This document shows positions 6,389 through 15,421 of a stretch of DNA of 15,681 nucleotides, one piece after another (the stretch's first letter is position 1; the number at the start of each line of letters is the position of its first letter). Source of the stretch: an uncultured Phenylobacterium sp. GTDB taxonomy: Bacteria; Pseudomonadota; Alphaproteobacteria; Caulobacterales; Caulobacteraceae. The notes beneath the pieces are model-generated. The model was not told where the DNA came from. It worked only from the letters and a program-made list of their open reading frames with translations, and did no database searches. The translations under genes were made by a program, and so were the position numbers. The stretch lies in NCBI GenBank assembly GCA_945952175.1, contig CAMFHW010000030.1:1-15681 (forward strand). The letters run 5' to 3'.

Positions 6389-7486
6389 CTATTTGGCGTT
6401 CGACATCGCGATCACCTCGCGGATCGCCGCGATGACCGTGTCGGGGGCGTCGAGCTCGATATAGTGGCCCGAGCCGGTCACGTTGCGCTCGACCCCGCGC
6501 ATCGACAGCCGGGCCGTCTCGCGGTGAAGCGCGATCCCCTGGGCCGCGTCGAGCACGTCCAGTTCGTCCTGCGAGGGCGGGTCGACATGGTGCAGCACGA
6601 TCAGCGGGCGGCGGCCGAGGACGCCAGGGTGGAACAGGCGCTCATAGACCGGGTCGGCGGCATGGTCGCCATAGACGCTGCTGGCGATCTCCGAGGCCTG
6701 GGCCGCCTGGTAGGCGGGGGTGATCTGCAGCCGCTCACGCTCGGCGGCGACCTCCGCGCCGAGCTTCGGCCGGGGCGGATCGGTGCAGCGGCGATAAAGC
6801 ATCGAACCGGCCTCCAGCCCTTTGGCCCTGGCCGCCGCGTCGCAGTCGGCGAAGTGCCGGACCAGCTTGCCGACCCAGGCCTGGTCCAGCAGTTCCGCCC
6901 GCGCCGCGAGCGGGCCGCCGAACTTCGCCGCCATCGCCTCACGGGTGCGCGGCCAGGTCCGGTCCTCGGCGGGGTCCAGCAGCACCAGTCCCGCGACCTC
7001 GTCCGGGTGGAGCGCCGCATAGAGCTTGACGTTGAAGCCGCCGAGCGAGTGGCCGACCAGGATCAGCGGGGTCTTCAGCCCGGCCGCCTTGATCAGGTCG
7101 TGCAGGTCCTCGGTGATCGTCGCCGGCGAACGATCGCCGCGCGCCGGGTCGCTATAGCCCAGCCCCGCGCGGTCATAGGCGCAGGCCACGGCCTGCCGCG
7201 CGATCTCCGGCTGGACCAGGGCCCAGACCACCGACCAGTCGCTGCCGCCGGCGTCGAACAGTACGGTCGGTCCGGTGGCGCCCATGCAGACCAGGTTGAG
7301 CCGCCGATCCTTCTGGATCTCGACCATGCGATGGGGCCCGACATAGGCGACGGCGATCCGCGGCGCCGGGGCGATCGCCTCGGCGGCGGCCGCAACGGCG
7401 GGGATCGCGAGCAGCGCAAGCGCCAGGCCAAGGGACCGGAACCGCGGGGCGAGCGCGATCTTCGACGGGCGGCGGGGTCGGGACAT
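6389..7486 (-). CDS. Exported alpha/beta hydrolase
   Basis: This 365-aa serine hydrolase probably works in the periplasm or outside the cell. Residues 1-37 form a signal peptide: basic start MSRPRRPSK, hydrophobic LGLALALLAIPAVA and an Ala-rich cleavage region ending near AEA. The hydrolase core starts around 65 with TVLFDAGGSDWS (oxyanion region), AYDRAGLGYSDP (103-114), nucleophile elbow GHSLGG with Ser147, and a C-terminal GSGHYIEL with His341. Asp302 or a nearby acid may complete the triad. The start at 7486 is well supported by AGGAGG (7491-7496, minus strand) 4 nt upstream, and it removes a 41-codon upstream extension. It is first in the series with the crotonase-fold and GST-like genes. 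An ester or lactone substrate is likely but not identifiable. Confidence 0.88.
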   Translation of the reverse strand: MSRPRRPSKIALAPRFRSLGLALALLAIPAVAAAAEAIAPAPRIAVAYVGPHRMVEIQKDRRLNLVCMGATGPTVLFDAGGSDWSVVWALVQPEIARQAVACAYDRAGLGYSDPARGDRSPATITEDLHDLIKAAGLKTPLILVGHSLGGFNVKLYAALHPDEVAGLVLLDPAEDRTWPRTREAMAAKFGGPLAARAELLDQAWVGKLVRHFADCDAAARAKGLEAGSMLYRRCTDPPRPKLGAEVAAERERLQITPAYQAAQASEIASSVYGDHAADPVYERLFHPGVLGRRPLIVLHHVDPPSQDELDVLDAAQGIALHRETARLSMRGVERNVTGSGHYIELDAPDTVIAAIREVIAMSNAK

Positions 7487-7720
7487 GGGGCCTCCTGGGG
7501 CCGGCAAGATGCCCGCCAGCCTGGACGCCTCGCCAGTGGCGGATACGCCAATGAACGCGGCGATCTCGCCAAAACCGGGGCTGGCGAAAAATCCCCGAAA
7601 GCCGCCCAATGGGCCAATGCCACAAGCCGCGATCCAAGACGCGACCGAACCTTTCCCACGCCGCGGAGTCTTCGGAGGCGACCGCGTCCTCAGCGTCCCA
7701 CGGCCGGTGGCGGCGCGCGA
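7487..7720. promoter_or_regulatory. Intergenic region before the hydrolase operon
   Basis: This 234-bp gap separates the ParB-like stop from the hydrolase start and probably holds the hydrolase promoter. It contains short symmetric words: CGCCAGTGGCG (7531-7541), GCCCAATGGGC (7602-7612), and a GGGG/CCCC pair flanking CTGGCGAAAAAT. On the minus strand CATTGG recurs about three times. No clear -35/-10 pair and no T-run terminator were found. ORFs here are shadows. Confidence 0.3.
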
Positions 7721-8332
7721 TCAGGTGGGACCACACCAACCGGGGAGATGGCTCGCGGCCGCGTCGTGGGCGAGCTTTTCGGCGGCGGCCAGGGCAGCCG
7801 CCATGTCCCCCGTCACCAGTTTCGCCTTGATGCGCCGGCGCAGGAAATCGGCCCAGGTGAACTCTTCGAAGGGCGTGATTTCCTTGGCGAATCCCCCGGC
7901 TCGACGCAGCTCGCCCGCGAGGCTGCGATAGGGGTCGTCGGCCAGTTCCGCGATGCTGCCGGGGATGTCGTCATAGCTGCGCCGGGTCCCTTCGGCGTCG
8001 AAGGGATGGCACCAGCCGCGGTTGTCGCAATAGACCCAGAACTCCGGCTTCGAGAGCGGCCGAAGGTCGGCGATCACATTGACGGCGACCTGCTTCACCC
8101 CCTCGGCCTGCAGCGCGCAGGCGAGATGGTGATGGTCGATGACATAGTGGCGGCCCTTCGGTCCCAGCAGGACGGGGATCATGTGTCGGCCGAGGAACTC
8201 CGCGCCGTCACGCTCAGCGCGCTCGCGCCATGTGCGCCGTTTCAACTCGACCTCGCGGCGGCCGACGGTCATCTGGGTCGGCCGAAGCTCGCTGATCGGC
8301 ACGGGGACGAGGACGGGGTCACGGATGGTCAT
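7721..8332 (-). CDS. ParB-like protein (ParBc_2 family)
   Basis: This 203-aa protein matches the ParBc_2 type of ParB/sulfiredoxin-fold proteins, which are annotated as putative nucleases but not well characterised. Visible marks are LRPTQMTVGRREVELK (16-31), IPVLLGPKGRHYVIDHHHLA (52-71) with the DHHH cluster typical of the family, and a C-terminal helical part with FAKEITPFEEFTWADFL (148-164). There is no centromere-binding HTH, so it is not the chromosomal partition ParB. Its ATG overlaps the SulP stop as ATGA, which indicates translational coupling to the transporter. A job tied to the transported anion or to signalling through the STAS domain is inference. It could bind or hydrolyse a nucleotide rather than cut DNA. 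Confidence 0.82.
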   Translation of the reverse strand: MTIRDPVLVPVPISELRPTQMTVGRREVELKRRTWRERAERDGAEFLGRHMIPVLLGPKGRHYVIDHHHLACALQAEGVKQVAVNVIADLRPLSKPEFWVYCDNRGWCHPFDAEGTRRSYDDIPGSIAELADDPYRSLAGELRRAGGFAKEITPFEEFTWADFLRRRIKAKLVTGDMAAALAAAEKLAHDAAASHLPGWCGPT

Positions 8333-10074
8333 GGGCCATGATCCTCCAGGGGAGTAGGGATGGGGACTGTTCGCGCGGCGTCGGCGTCCGCCTCACGGCC
8401 CAGGAAGGCCTGGACGCCATCTGTCAAACGGTCGTGGAACGACGTGGCGCCGGCCGCGTCCACGATCCCCGCGCGTTGCATGCTGTCGCGCACCGGGTCG
8501 CGAACATGGGCGAAGGCGACGGAGATTCCCTTGTCCTGCAACGCCTCGAGCAGGCGCAGGAGCACGTCGCAGGCGCTGCTGTCGACGAAGGCGATCGAGC
8601 TCCAGTCGAACAGCACCTGTCGCACGGGCGGAGTGGTTTCCGACATGGCGGCCTTCAACGCGCGCTCGAACTGGCCCGCGCTGGCGAAGAACAGGTCGCC
8701 GCCGGGGTTGAAGATGAGCAGGCCCGGAAAGGTCTCGGCCTCAGGGTGCCGCCGGATGTCGCGATAGGCCTGCTCGGCGGGCAGCTTGCCCAACACGGCG
8801 CTGATCGGGTGGCTGGTGCGGTAGATGAGCAGCAGCAGCGAGATCACCACCCCAAGCGCGATCCCGGGCAGCACGCCCAGCAGCAGTTCGCCGCCGATCA
8901 CCACCACCGCCACGGCCAGTTCCCAGGGCGCTTCGCCGGCGAGCTTTCTCAGATAGCGCGGCTTCGACAGGTGGAGCATCGCGGCGATGATGATCGCCGC
9001 CAGGGTCGGCTCCGGCAGACCGTGGAACAGGGGTGTCAGGAACAGTAGGGTCAGGACGGTGAGCGCCGCGGCCACCAGGTGCGCCACCTGGGTGCGGGCG
9101 CCGGCGCCGATCGCCACCGAGGTCTTGGATAGGCTGCCGACGGCCAGGAAGCCCCCAAACAGGCCGCTCAGGACATTGGCGAAACCGTGCGCCGTGAGTT
9201 CCTGATTCGGGTCGAGGTCTTCGGCGTCCGCCGCCGCCTTGGCGGCGCCCAACGCTTCCGCATAGCCGACCAGGACGATGGAGAGCGCGCCGGGGACGAG
9301 GGGGGCCAGCACCTCGAGCGAAAGCGGCGGCATGGTCAGGTGGGGCAGTCCCGAGGGCAGGGCGCCGACCACGCTGACGCCGGCGGGCCTCAGCAGCGCC
9401 ACCAGAGCCGTACCGGCCACGGTGACGATCAACGCCGCGGGAAGCCGGGGCGAAAGGCGGCGCAGCAGCAGCAGCGCAGCCAGGCTGGCGAGGCCGGTGG
9501 TCGCTGCCGCCGGTGGTGTCTCCTGAAGGTGACGCAGAATGAACAGCAGCTTGGCGAAGACGTCGCCCCCGGCCCCGTGTAGGCCAAGCAGGCCCGCCAC
9601 CTGGCCGACAATGGTCACGGCGATCAGGCCTTCGATGAAGCCGCGCATCACCGGGGTCGCGATGAAGGCGGCGACCCAGCCCAGCCGCAGGGCGCCGAAC
9701 AGCAGGAAGAAGCCGCCGATCAGCATGGCGAGCGCGCTGGTCAGGCCGGTGAATTCGGGTGAGCCCTGCGCCGCGAGCGCGCCGACCGTCACCGCCGAGA
9801 TCACCCCGGTCGCGGTGTCGGGGCCCACGACCAGCACGCGCGAGGTCCCGAACACGGCATAGGCGATGAGCGGTGGTGCGAGGGTATAGAGGCCCATGAT
9901 CGCGGGCACGCCGAGAATCCCGGCATAGGCCATGCCTTCCGGCGTCATGACCGCCCACAGCGCAAGACCGGACAGCACGTCGGTCGGCGCCCAGGCCAAT
10001 CGGTAGCGTGGCAGCCATGCGCCGATCGGGATGAAGCGCGTCCACTGGCGGGCAGGGGCTGGCGCTGCGGCCAT
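8329..10074 (-). CDS. SulP family inorganic anion transporter with STAS domain
   Basis: This 581-aa inner-membrane protein is full length for bacterial SulP carriers (sulfate, bicarbonate, dicarboxylate or similar anions). Residues about 30-420 are hydrophobic with many transmembrane helices. They include MTPEGMAYAGILGVPAIMGL (43-62), GPDTATG (84-90), ELTAHGFANVLSGLFGG (292-308) and GSLSKTSVAIGAGA (313-326). A cytoplasmic STAS domain covers about 445-560, with VDSSACDVLLRL (497-508), where Ser499/500 matches the phosphorylatable Ser of anti-sigma-antagonist STAS domains. The start at 10074 has only a weak GGGA upstream. It is coupled by ATGA to the ParB-like gene. The upstream leader holds a 7-bp GCCGGCG/CGCCGGC hairpin. 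No carbonic anhydrase or sulfate-assimilation gene is nearby, so the anion is not identifiable. Confidence 0.93.
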   Translation of the reverse strand: MAAAPAPARQWTRFIPIGAWLPRYRLAWAPTDVLSGLALWAVMTPEGMAYAGILGVPAIMGLYTLAPPLIAYAVFGTSRVLVVGPDTATGVISAVTVGALAAQGSPEFTGLTSALAMLIGGFFLLFGALRLGWVAAFIATPVMRGFIEGLIAVTIVGQVAGLLGLHGAGGDVFAKLLFILRHLQETPPAAATTGLASLAALLLLRRLSPRLPAALIVTVAGTALVALLRPAGVSVVGALPSGLPHLTMPPLSLEVLAPLVPGALSIVLVGYAEALGAAKAAADAEDLDPNQELTAHGFANVLSGLFGGFLAVGSLSKTSVAIGAGARTQVAHLVAAALTVLTLLFLTPLFHGLPEPTLAAIIIAAMLHLSKPRYLRKLAGEAPWELAVAVVVIGGELLLGVLPGIALGVVISLLLLIYRTSHPISAVLGKLPAEQAYRDIRRHPEAETFPGLLIFNPGGDLFFASAGQFERALKAAMSETTPPVRQVLFDWSSIAFVDSSACDVLLRLLEALQDKGISVAFAHVRDPVRDSMQRAGIVDAAGATSFHDRLTDGVQAFLGREADADAARTVPIPTPLEDHGP

Positions 10075-10345
10075 TCTGGTTCCCAGGCGAGCGGCCGGCG
10101 ACGCCGCCGGCGTTCAAGTCCAGGAAGCTCGGCCACTGACGCGGCCTTGTCTACGAATTCGTGTGGATCCGCCGCGCCGCAGTTCCGTGGCGCCGTGGCG
10201 GAACCGGGGGCCGCGGCGAAAGTGTGAACGCTTCTTCCGCTGCGTCAGGACTTGGCGCCCGCCTGCATAAAGGCCAGCTTGTCCGCGAGAGAGGCGGAAC
10301 CGCGCGGCGGACGCCCTGGGTGGAAACGAAAGAGGAGCAGGCGCC
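10075..10345. promoter_or_regulatory. Divergent intergenic region, SulP / nitronate monooxygenase
   Basis: These 271 bp must hold promoters in both directions. Visible structure: GCCGGCG (10094-10100) and CGCCGGC (10105-10111) as a hairpin in the SulP leader; GTTCCG (10182-10187) paired with CGGAAC (10199-10204); and the 10-mer GGCGGAACCG twice in the same orientation (10197-10206 and 10293-10302). AGAGGAG (10331-10337) is the RBS of the downstream gene. I could not settle on a -35/-10 pair, and no small gene is supported. Confidence 0.35.
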
Positions 10346-11335
10346 GTGATCAGGACGCGCATCACCGAGATGTTCGGCGTGGAGACGCCCATCGTCATGG
10401 GCGGGATGACCGGGGTGGGCTACGCGCCCCTGGTGGCCGCCGTGGCCAATGCCGGGGCGCTGGGCTTCATCACCGCCCACCATTCGCCGTCGGCCGAGGA
10501 GCTCTGGAAGGAGATCCAGCGCTGCAAGGACCTCACCGACAAGCCGTTCGGCATCAACCTGACCCTGCTGCCGTCGCTGAACCCGATTCCTTATGACGAA
10601 TACCGCCAGGCGATCATCGAAAGCGGCATCAAGATCGTCGAGACGGCCGGGCGCAATCCGACCGAGCACCTGCCGGCCTTCAAGGAAGCCGGCGTCAAGG
10701 TGATCCACAAGTGCACCTCGGTCCGCCACGCGGTCACCGCCGTGCGCCACGGGGTCGATGTGGTCTCGATCGACGGCTTCGAGTGCGCCGGCCACCCCGG
10801 CGAGGACGATGTCGGGCTGATCGTGCTGCTGCCGGCGACGGTGGACGCGGTCGACGTGCCGGTGATCGCCTCGGGCGGCATGGCCGACGGGCGCAGCCTG
10901 GCCGCCGCGCTCGCGCTGGGCGCCGACGGCATCAACATGGGCACCCGCTTCATGGCCACCCAGGAGTGCGCCATCCACGACAACGTGAAGCGCAAGATCG
11001 TCGAGAACACCGAGCGTGACACCCTGCTGACCAACCGCACCCTGCGAAACACCAGCCGCGTGGCGCGCAACGCCGTCTCGGAAGAGGTCGTGAAGATCCA
11101 GCAGGACCCGACCAAGACCATCGACGACGTCCGCCACCTGGTGGCCGGCGTGCGCGGCCGCACCAACGTGCTGGGCAAGGGCGACACCGACGACGGCATC
11201 TGGACCGTCGGCCAGGCCCAGGGCCTGATCCACGACATCCCGACCGTCGCCGAGATGGTCCGCAATGTCAGCCGCGTGGCCGAGGAGGTCCTCACCCGCG
11301 GCGCCCGCCAGGTCACGGTGGTCGAGAAGGCCTGA
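10346..11335 (+). CDS. Nitronate monooxygenase family FMN enzyme
   Basis: This 329-aa TIM-barrel flavoprotein belongs to the nitronate monooxygenase (2-nitropropane dioxygenase) family, which oxidises alkyl nitronates using FMN and O2. Marks: VETPIVMGGMTG (12-23) at the barrel entrance, FECAGHPGEDD (145-155) with candidate catalytic His150, phosphate-binding ASGGMADG (175-182), and GADGINMGTRF (192-202). Start is GTG, supported by AGAGGAG 8 nt upstream; no better ATG exists. The GHPGEDD form differs from the GGHxG form of well-studied class I enzymes, so the substrate may differ and some relatives act in other FMN reactions. It is monocistronic, followed by a repeat element and a terminator-like hairpin. 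Confidence 0.9.
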   Translation: MIRTRITEMFGVETPIVMGGMTGVGYAPLVAAVANAGALGFITAHHSPSAEELWKEIQRCKDLTDKPFGINLTLLPSLNPIPYDEYRQAIIESGIKIVETAGRNPTEHLPAFKEAGVKVIHKCTSVRHAVTAVRHGVDVVSIDGFECAGHPGEDDVGLIVLLPATVDAVDVPVIASGGMADGRSLAAALALGADGINMGTRFMATQECAIHDNVKRKIVENTERDTLLTNRTLRNTSRVARNAVSEEVVKIQQDPTKTIDDVRHLVAGVRGRTNVLGKGDTDDGIWTVGQAQGLIHDIPTVAEMVRNVSRVAEEVLTRGARQVTVVEKA

Positions 11336-11351
11336 CGGTCGTCTGTCCTCG

Positions 11352-11480
11352 CCCCGCTCTTGCGGGGAGAGGTAGGGTGAGAGGCTTCATCGCGCAGCGA
11401 GGAAGGACGCCGCGAGGCGTCAGCTGCAAGCCTGAGCCTGTCCCCCTCACCCAACCCTCTCCCCCTCGAAGGGGAGAGGG
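11352..11480. repeat. Nested palindromic intergenic element (REP/MITE-like)
   Basis: Outer arms are GGGGAGAGGTAGGGTGAGAGG (from 11364) and its near-complement CCCTCACCCAACCCTCTCCCC (11444-11464). Inside are AGGCTT (11382-11387) with AAGCCT (11428-11433), GCAGC (11394-11398) with GCTGC (11423-11427), and GACGCC-GCGA-GGCGTC (11406-11421) at the tip. Each outer arm can also fold alone: CCCCGC-TCTT-GCGGGG (11352-11367) and CCCTCTCCCC-CTCGAA-GGGGAGAGGG (11455-11480). No ORF is present. This resembles dispersed intergenic palindromes of alphaproteobacteria; a copy number cannot be judged from one window. Confidence 0.7.
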
Positions 11481-11482
11481 CA

Positions 11483-11528
11483 AGACGGAGCGGTCTGGAA
11501 AAGCCCCAGCAAGGCTCCGTCTATTCTT
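11483..11528 (+). terminator. Terminator-like hairpin after nitronate monooxygenase
   Basis: AGACGGAGC (11483-11491) and GCTCCGTCT (11514-11522) are perfect 9-bp arms. An inner CTGG/CCAG pair (11495-11498, 11506-11509) extends the stem, and the right arm runs into T-rich TATTCTT. It is the best intrinsic-terminator candidate in the window. It would stop transcripts from the upstream gene before katG. Confidence 0.5.
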
Positions 11529-11649
11529 CCGATAAGAACAATCAATTTTACCAATCGACGTTCTGGTCGCTCTCTAGGCGCGGGTCGGGGACTGATCGCG
11601 AGGCTGCGGAGCCGCGCGGGCAGCAAGCCAACGCCTTAGGGAGAAGACC
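11529..11649 (+). promoter_or_regulatory. katG upstream region with AT-rich promoter patch
   Basis: The patch 11521-11563 is the most AT-rich stretch near katG and contains ATCAATTTTACCAATCG. The arms AGAAC (11535-11539) and GTTCT (11559-11563) are inverted with a 19-nt spacer and might form a regulator site. I looked for an OxyR-type ATAG/CTAT array and saw no convincing one. AGGGAG (11638-11643) is the RBS, 6 nt before the ATG. No confident -35/-10 pair can be named. Confidence 0.35.
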
Positions 11650-13824
<2,175 letters not shown>

Positions 13825-13831
13825 GTATCAG

Positions 13832-13875
13832 GCAGGCCCTTCCTCCCCCATCGCGATGGGGGAGGAAGGGCCTGC
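13832..13875. repeat. Perfect 44-bp palindrome after katG
   Basis: The sequence starts GCAGGCCCTTCCTCCCCCAT and reads as its own reverse complement over all 44 positions, centred between 13853 and 13854 (TCGCGA core). In RNA it would form a hairpin of about 20 bp with a minimal loop. No T-run follows, so it may act as a 3'-end stabiliser, a Rho-dependent stop aid, or be a dispersed REP-like unit rather than a classical terminator. A small CTGA-GTA-TCAG symmetry (13821-13831) spans the katG stop just before it. Confidence 0.75.
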
Positions 13876-13975
13876 GGCAAGGCTGTGTGCGGCAGCCCGT
13901 CTAACAGGCGTCCCCCGTACACTTTTGATCGTTTAACAGATCGAGATAGACGAACCGCGTTCTTTGACGTCAAGT

Positions 13976-13997
13976 CGCGCCCCTGCGTGGGGGCGCG
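13976..13997 (+). promoter_or_regulatory. GC-only hairpin covering the MBOAT ribosome-binding region
   Basis: CGCGCCCC (13976-13983), loop TGCGTG, and GGGGCGCG (13990-13997) form a perfect 8-bp stem ending 2 nt before the ATG at 14000. The only SD-like purine run (GGGGGCG, 13989-13995) is inside the stem. The further upstream stretch 13922-13970 is AT-richer (TTTTGATCGTTTAACAG) and probably holds the promoter, for example TTGATC at 13925. Confidence 0.5.
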
Positions 13998-13999
13998 GC

Positions 14000-15421
14000 A
14001 TGATCTTCAACTCGATCACCTTCATCGTCTTCTTTGCGGCCTTCCTGGCCCTCTGGAGCCTGCCGTTCGGCTGGACGACGCGCCGCGTCATGCTGCTGAT
14101 CGCCAGCTACATCTTCTACGCCAGCTGGAGCCCGCCCTTCGTGGCCTTGCTCTGGCTGTCCACCTTCGTCGACTTCTACGCCGCCCGCTGGATCGCCAGC
14201 GAGGAGCGCGCGAGCCGACGCCGCTTCGCCCTGATCATCTCACTGACCGCCAATCTCGGCCTGCTCGGCTTCTTCAAGTACGGCGGGTTCCTGGAGGCCA
14301 ATTTCGAGAGCCTCGCGGCCATGGTGGGCGTCACCTACCACGCGCCCAAGTGGAACATCGTCCTGCCGCTGGGCATCTCGTTCTACACCTTCCAGACCCT
14401 GTCCTACACGCTGGACGTCTATCAGCGGCGCATAGCCCCCAGCCGCTCGTTCCTGAACTTCGCCCTGTTCGTCACCTTCTTCCCGCACCTGGTGGCCGGC
14501 CCGATCATGCGCCCGCGCGACCTGCTCTCGCAGTTCGCCACGCCCAAGCGCGCCAGCCGGCCGATGATGCTCTGGGGCCTGGCCCTGATGACACTCGGCC
14601 TGTTCGAGAAGATCGTGCTGGCCGACGCCTTCCTGTCGGGGCCCGCCGACAAGGTGTTCAAGGCCAAGGACGCGCTCCTGCCGCTCGACGCCTGGACCGG
14701 GGTCCTGGCCTTCGCCGGCCAGATCTTCTTCGACTTCTCGGGCTACACCACCACCGCCATCGGCGCGGCCCTGGTGCTGGGCTTCTCGCTGCCGCAGAAC
14801 TTCAACTCGCCCTATGCCGCGGTCGGCTTCTCCGACTTCTGGCGGCGCTGGCACATCTCGCTTTCGACCTGGCTGCGCGACTACCTCTACATATCGCTGG
14901 GCGGCAACCGGAAGGGCCGCGTCCGCACCTATCTGAACCTGATGATCACCATGCTGCTGGGCGGCCTATGGCATGGGGCCAACTGGACCTTCGTGGTCTG
15001 GGGCGGGCTGCACGGCCTCTATCTCGCCGCCGAGCGGATGCTGACCGAGGCCTTCGGCCACCGCGAAGTCTTCAAGACCACCGCCTTCCGCCTGGCCGCC
15101 GGCGCCTTAACCTTCGTCCTGGTCTGCGTGGCCTGGGTCTTCTTCCGGGCGGCCGACTTCCCGACCGCCGCGCGCATCCTGGCCTCGATGGCGACCGTCC
15201 CGGCCAAGGCCAAGCCGCTGCTCTATCTCAACGACATCCTGCCCGTGGCCCTGATCGTCGCGACCCTCCTCGCCGGTCACTGGCGGCTGCGCGCCACCTC
15301 GCTGGAGGCCGTCGTCGCCCGCACCTCGCCCATCGTCCTGGCGACCGCGTGGAGCCTGATGGGCTTCCTGGTCCTGGCCAGCCAAGGCTCCGAAAATGCC
15401 TTCATCTACTTCCAGTTCTGA
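14000..15421 (+). CDS. MBOAT family O-acyltransferase (AlgI-like)
   Basis: This 473-aa polytopic inner-membrane protein is of the family that moves acyl (usually acetyl) groups across the membrane onto cell-surface polysaccharides, as AlgI does for alginate. It starts MIFNSITFIVFF, the usual AlgI-type opening. Conserved marks are YIFYASW (37-43), LGISFYTFQTLSYTLDVY (124-141), FPHLVAGPIMRP (161-172), FFDFSGYTTTAIG (243-255), FWRRWHISLSTWLRDYLYI (280-298), and LLGGLWHGANW with the putative catalytic His325, plus His338 in GGLHGLY. The ATG at 14000 is preferred; a TTG at 13964 would add 12 residues with no family support. The next gene overlaps its end by 26 bp. No alginate polymerase genes are visible, so the glycan is unknown. 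Confidence 0.93.
   Translation: MIFNSITFIVFFAAFLALWSLPFGWTTRRVMLLIASYIFYASWSPPFVALLWLSTFVDFYAARWIASEERASRRRFALIISLTANLGLLGFFKYGGFLEANFESLAAMVGVTYHAPKWNIVLPLGISFYTFQTLSYTLDVYQRRIAPSRSFLNFALFVTFFPHLVAGPIMRPRDLLSQFATPKRASRPMMLWGLALMTLGLFEKIVLADAFLSGPADKVFKAKDALLPLDAWTGVLAFAGQIFFDFSGYTTTAIGAALVLGFSLPQNFNSPYAAVGFSDFWRRWHISLSTWLRDYLYISLGGNRKGRVRTYLNLMITMLLGGLWHGANWTFVVWGGLHGLYLAAERMLTEAFGHREVFKTTAFRLAAGALTFVLVCVAWVFFRAADFPTAARILASMATVPAKAKPLLYLNDILPVALIVATLLAGHWRLRATSLEAVVARTSPIVLATAWSLMGFLVLASQGSENAFIYFQF

Noticed and set aside
7487..7609. 41-codon extension of the alpha/beta hydrolase
   Set aside because: It would put a non-signal segment before an evident signal peptide, and AGGAGG directly precedes the ATG at 7486.
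5534..8341. 935-codon plus-strand ORF across the GST, crotonase, hydrolase and ParB-like genes
   Set aside because: It is antisense to four genes with clear family motifs. Its product is Arg/Gly/Ala-rich with no domain, as expected from GC-biased codon positions on the other strand.
10075..10345. tRNA or small RNA gene between the SulP and nitronate monooxygenase genes
   Set aside because: Short hairpins are present, but no cloverleaf and no promoter-terminator pair could be supported.
10151..11233. 360-codon minus-strand ORF opposite the nitronate monooxygenase
   Set aside because: It is a shadow of the real gene: His/Asp/Gly-rich with no motifs.
11336..11520. CRISPR array or riboswitch
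   Set aside because: The repeats here are inverted arms, not regularly spaced direct repeats, and no known riboswitch core was recognised.
11521..11570. OxyR binding array upstream of katG
   Set aside because: Isolated ATA/TAT-like words exist but the spaced ATAG/CTAT pattern is not present in a convincing form.
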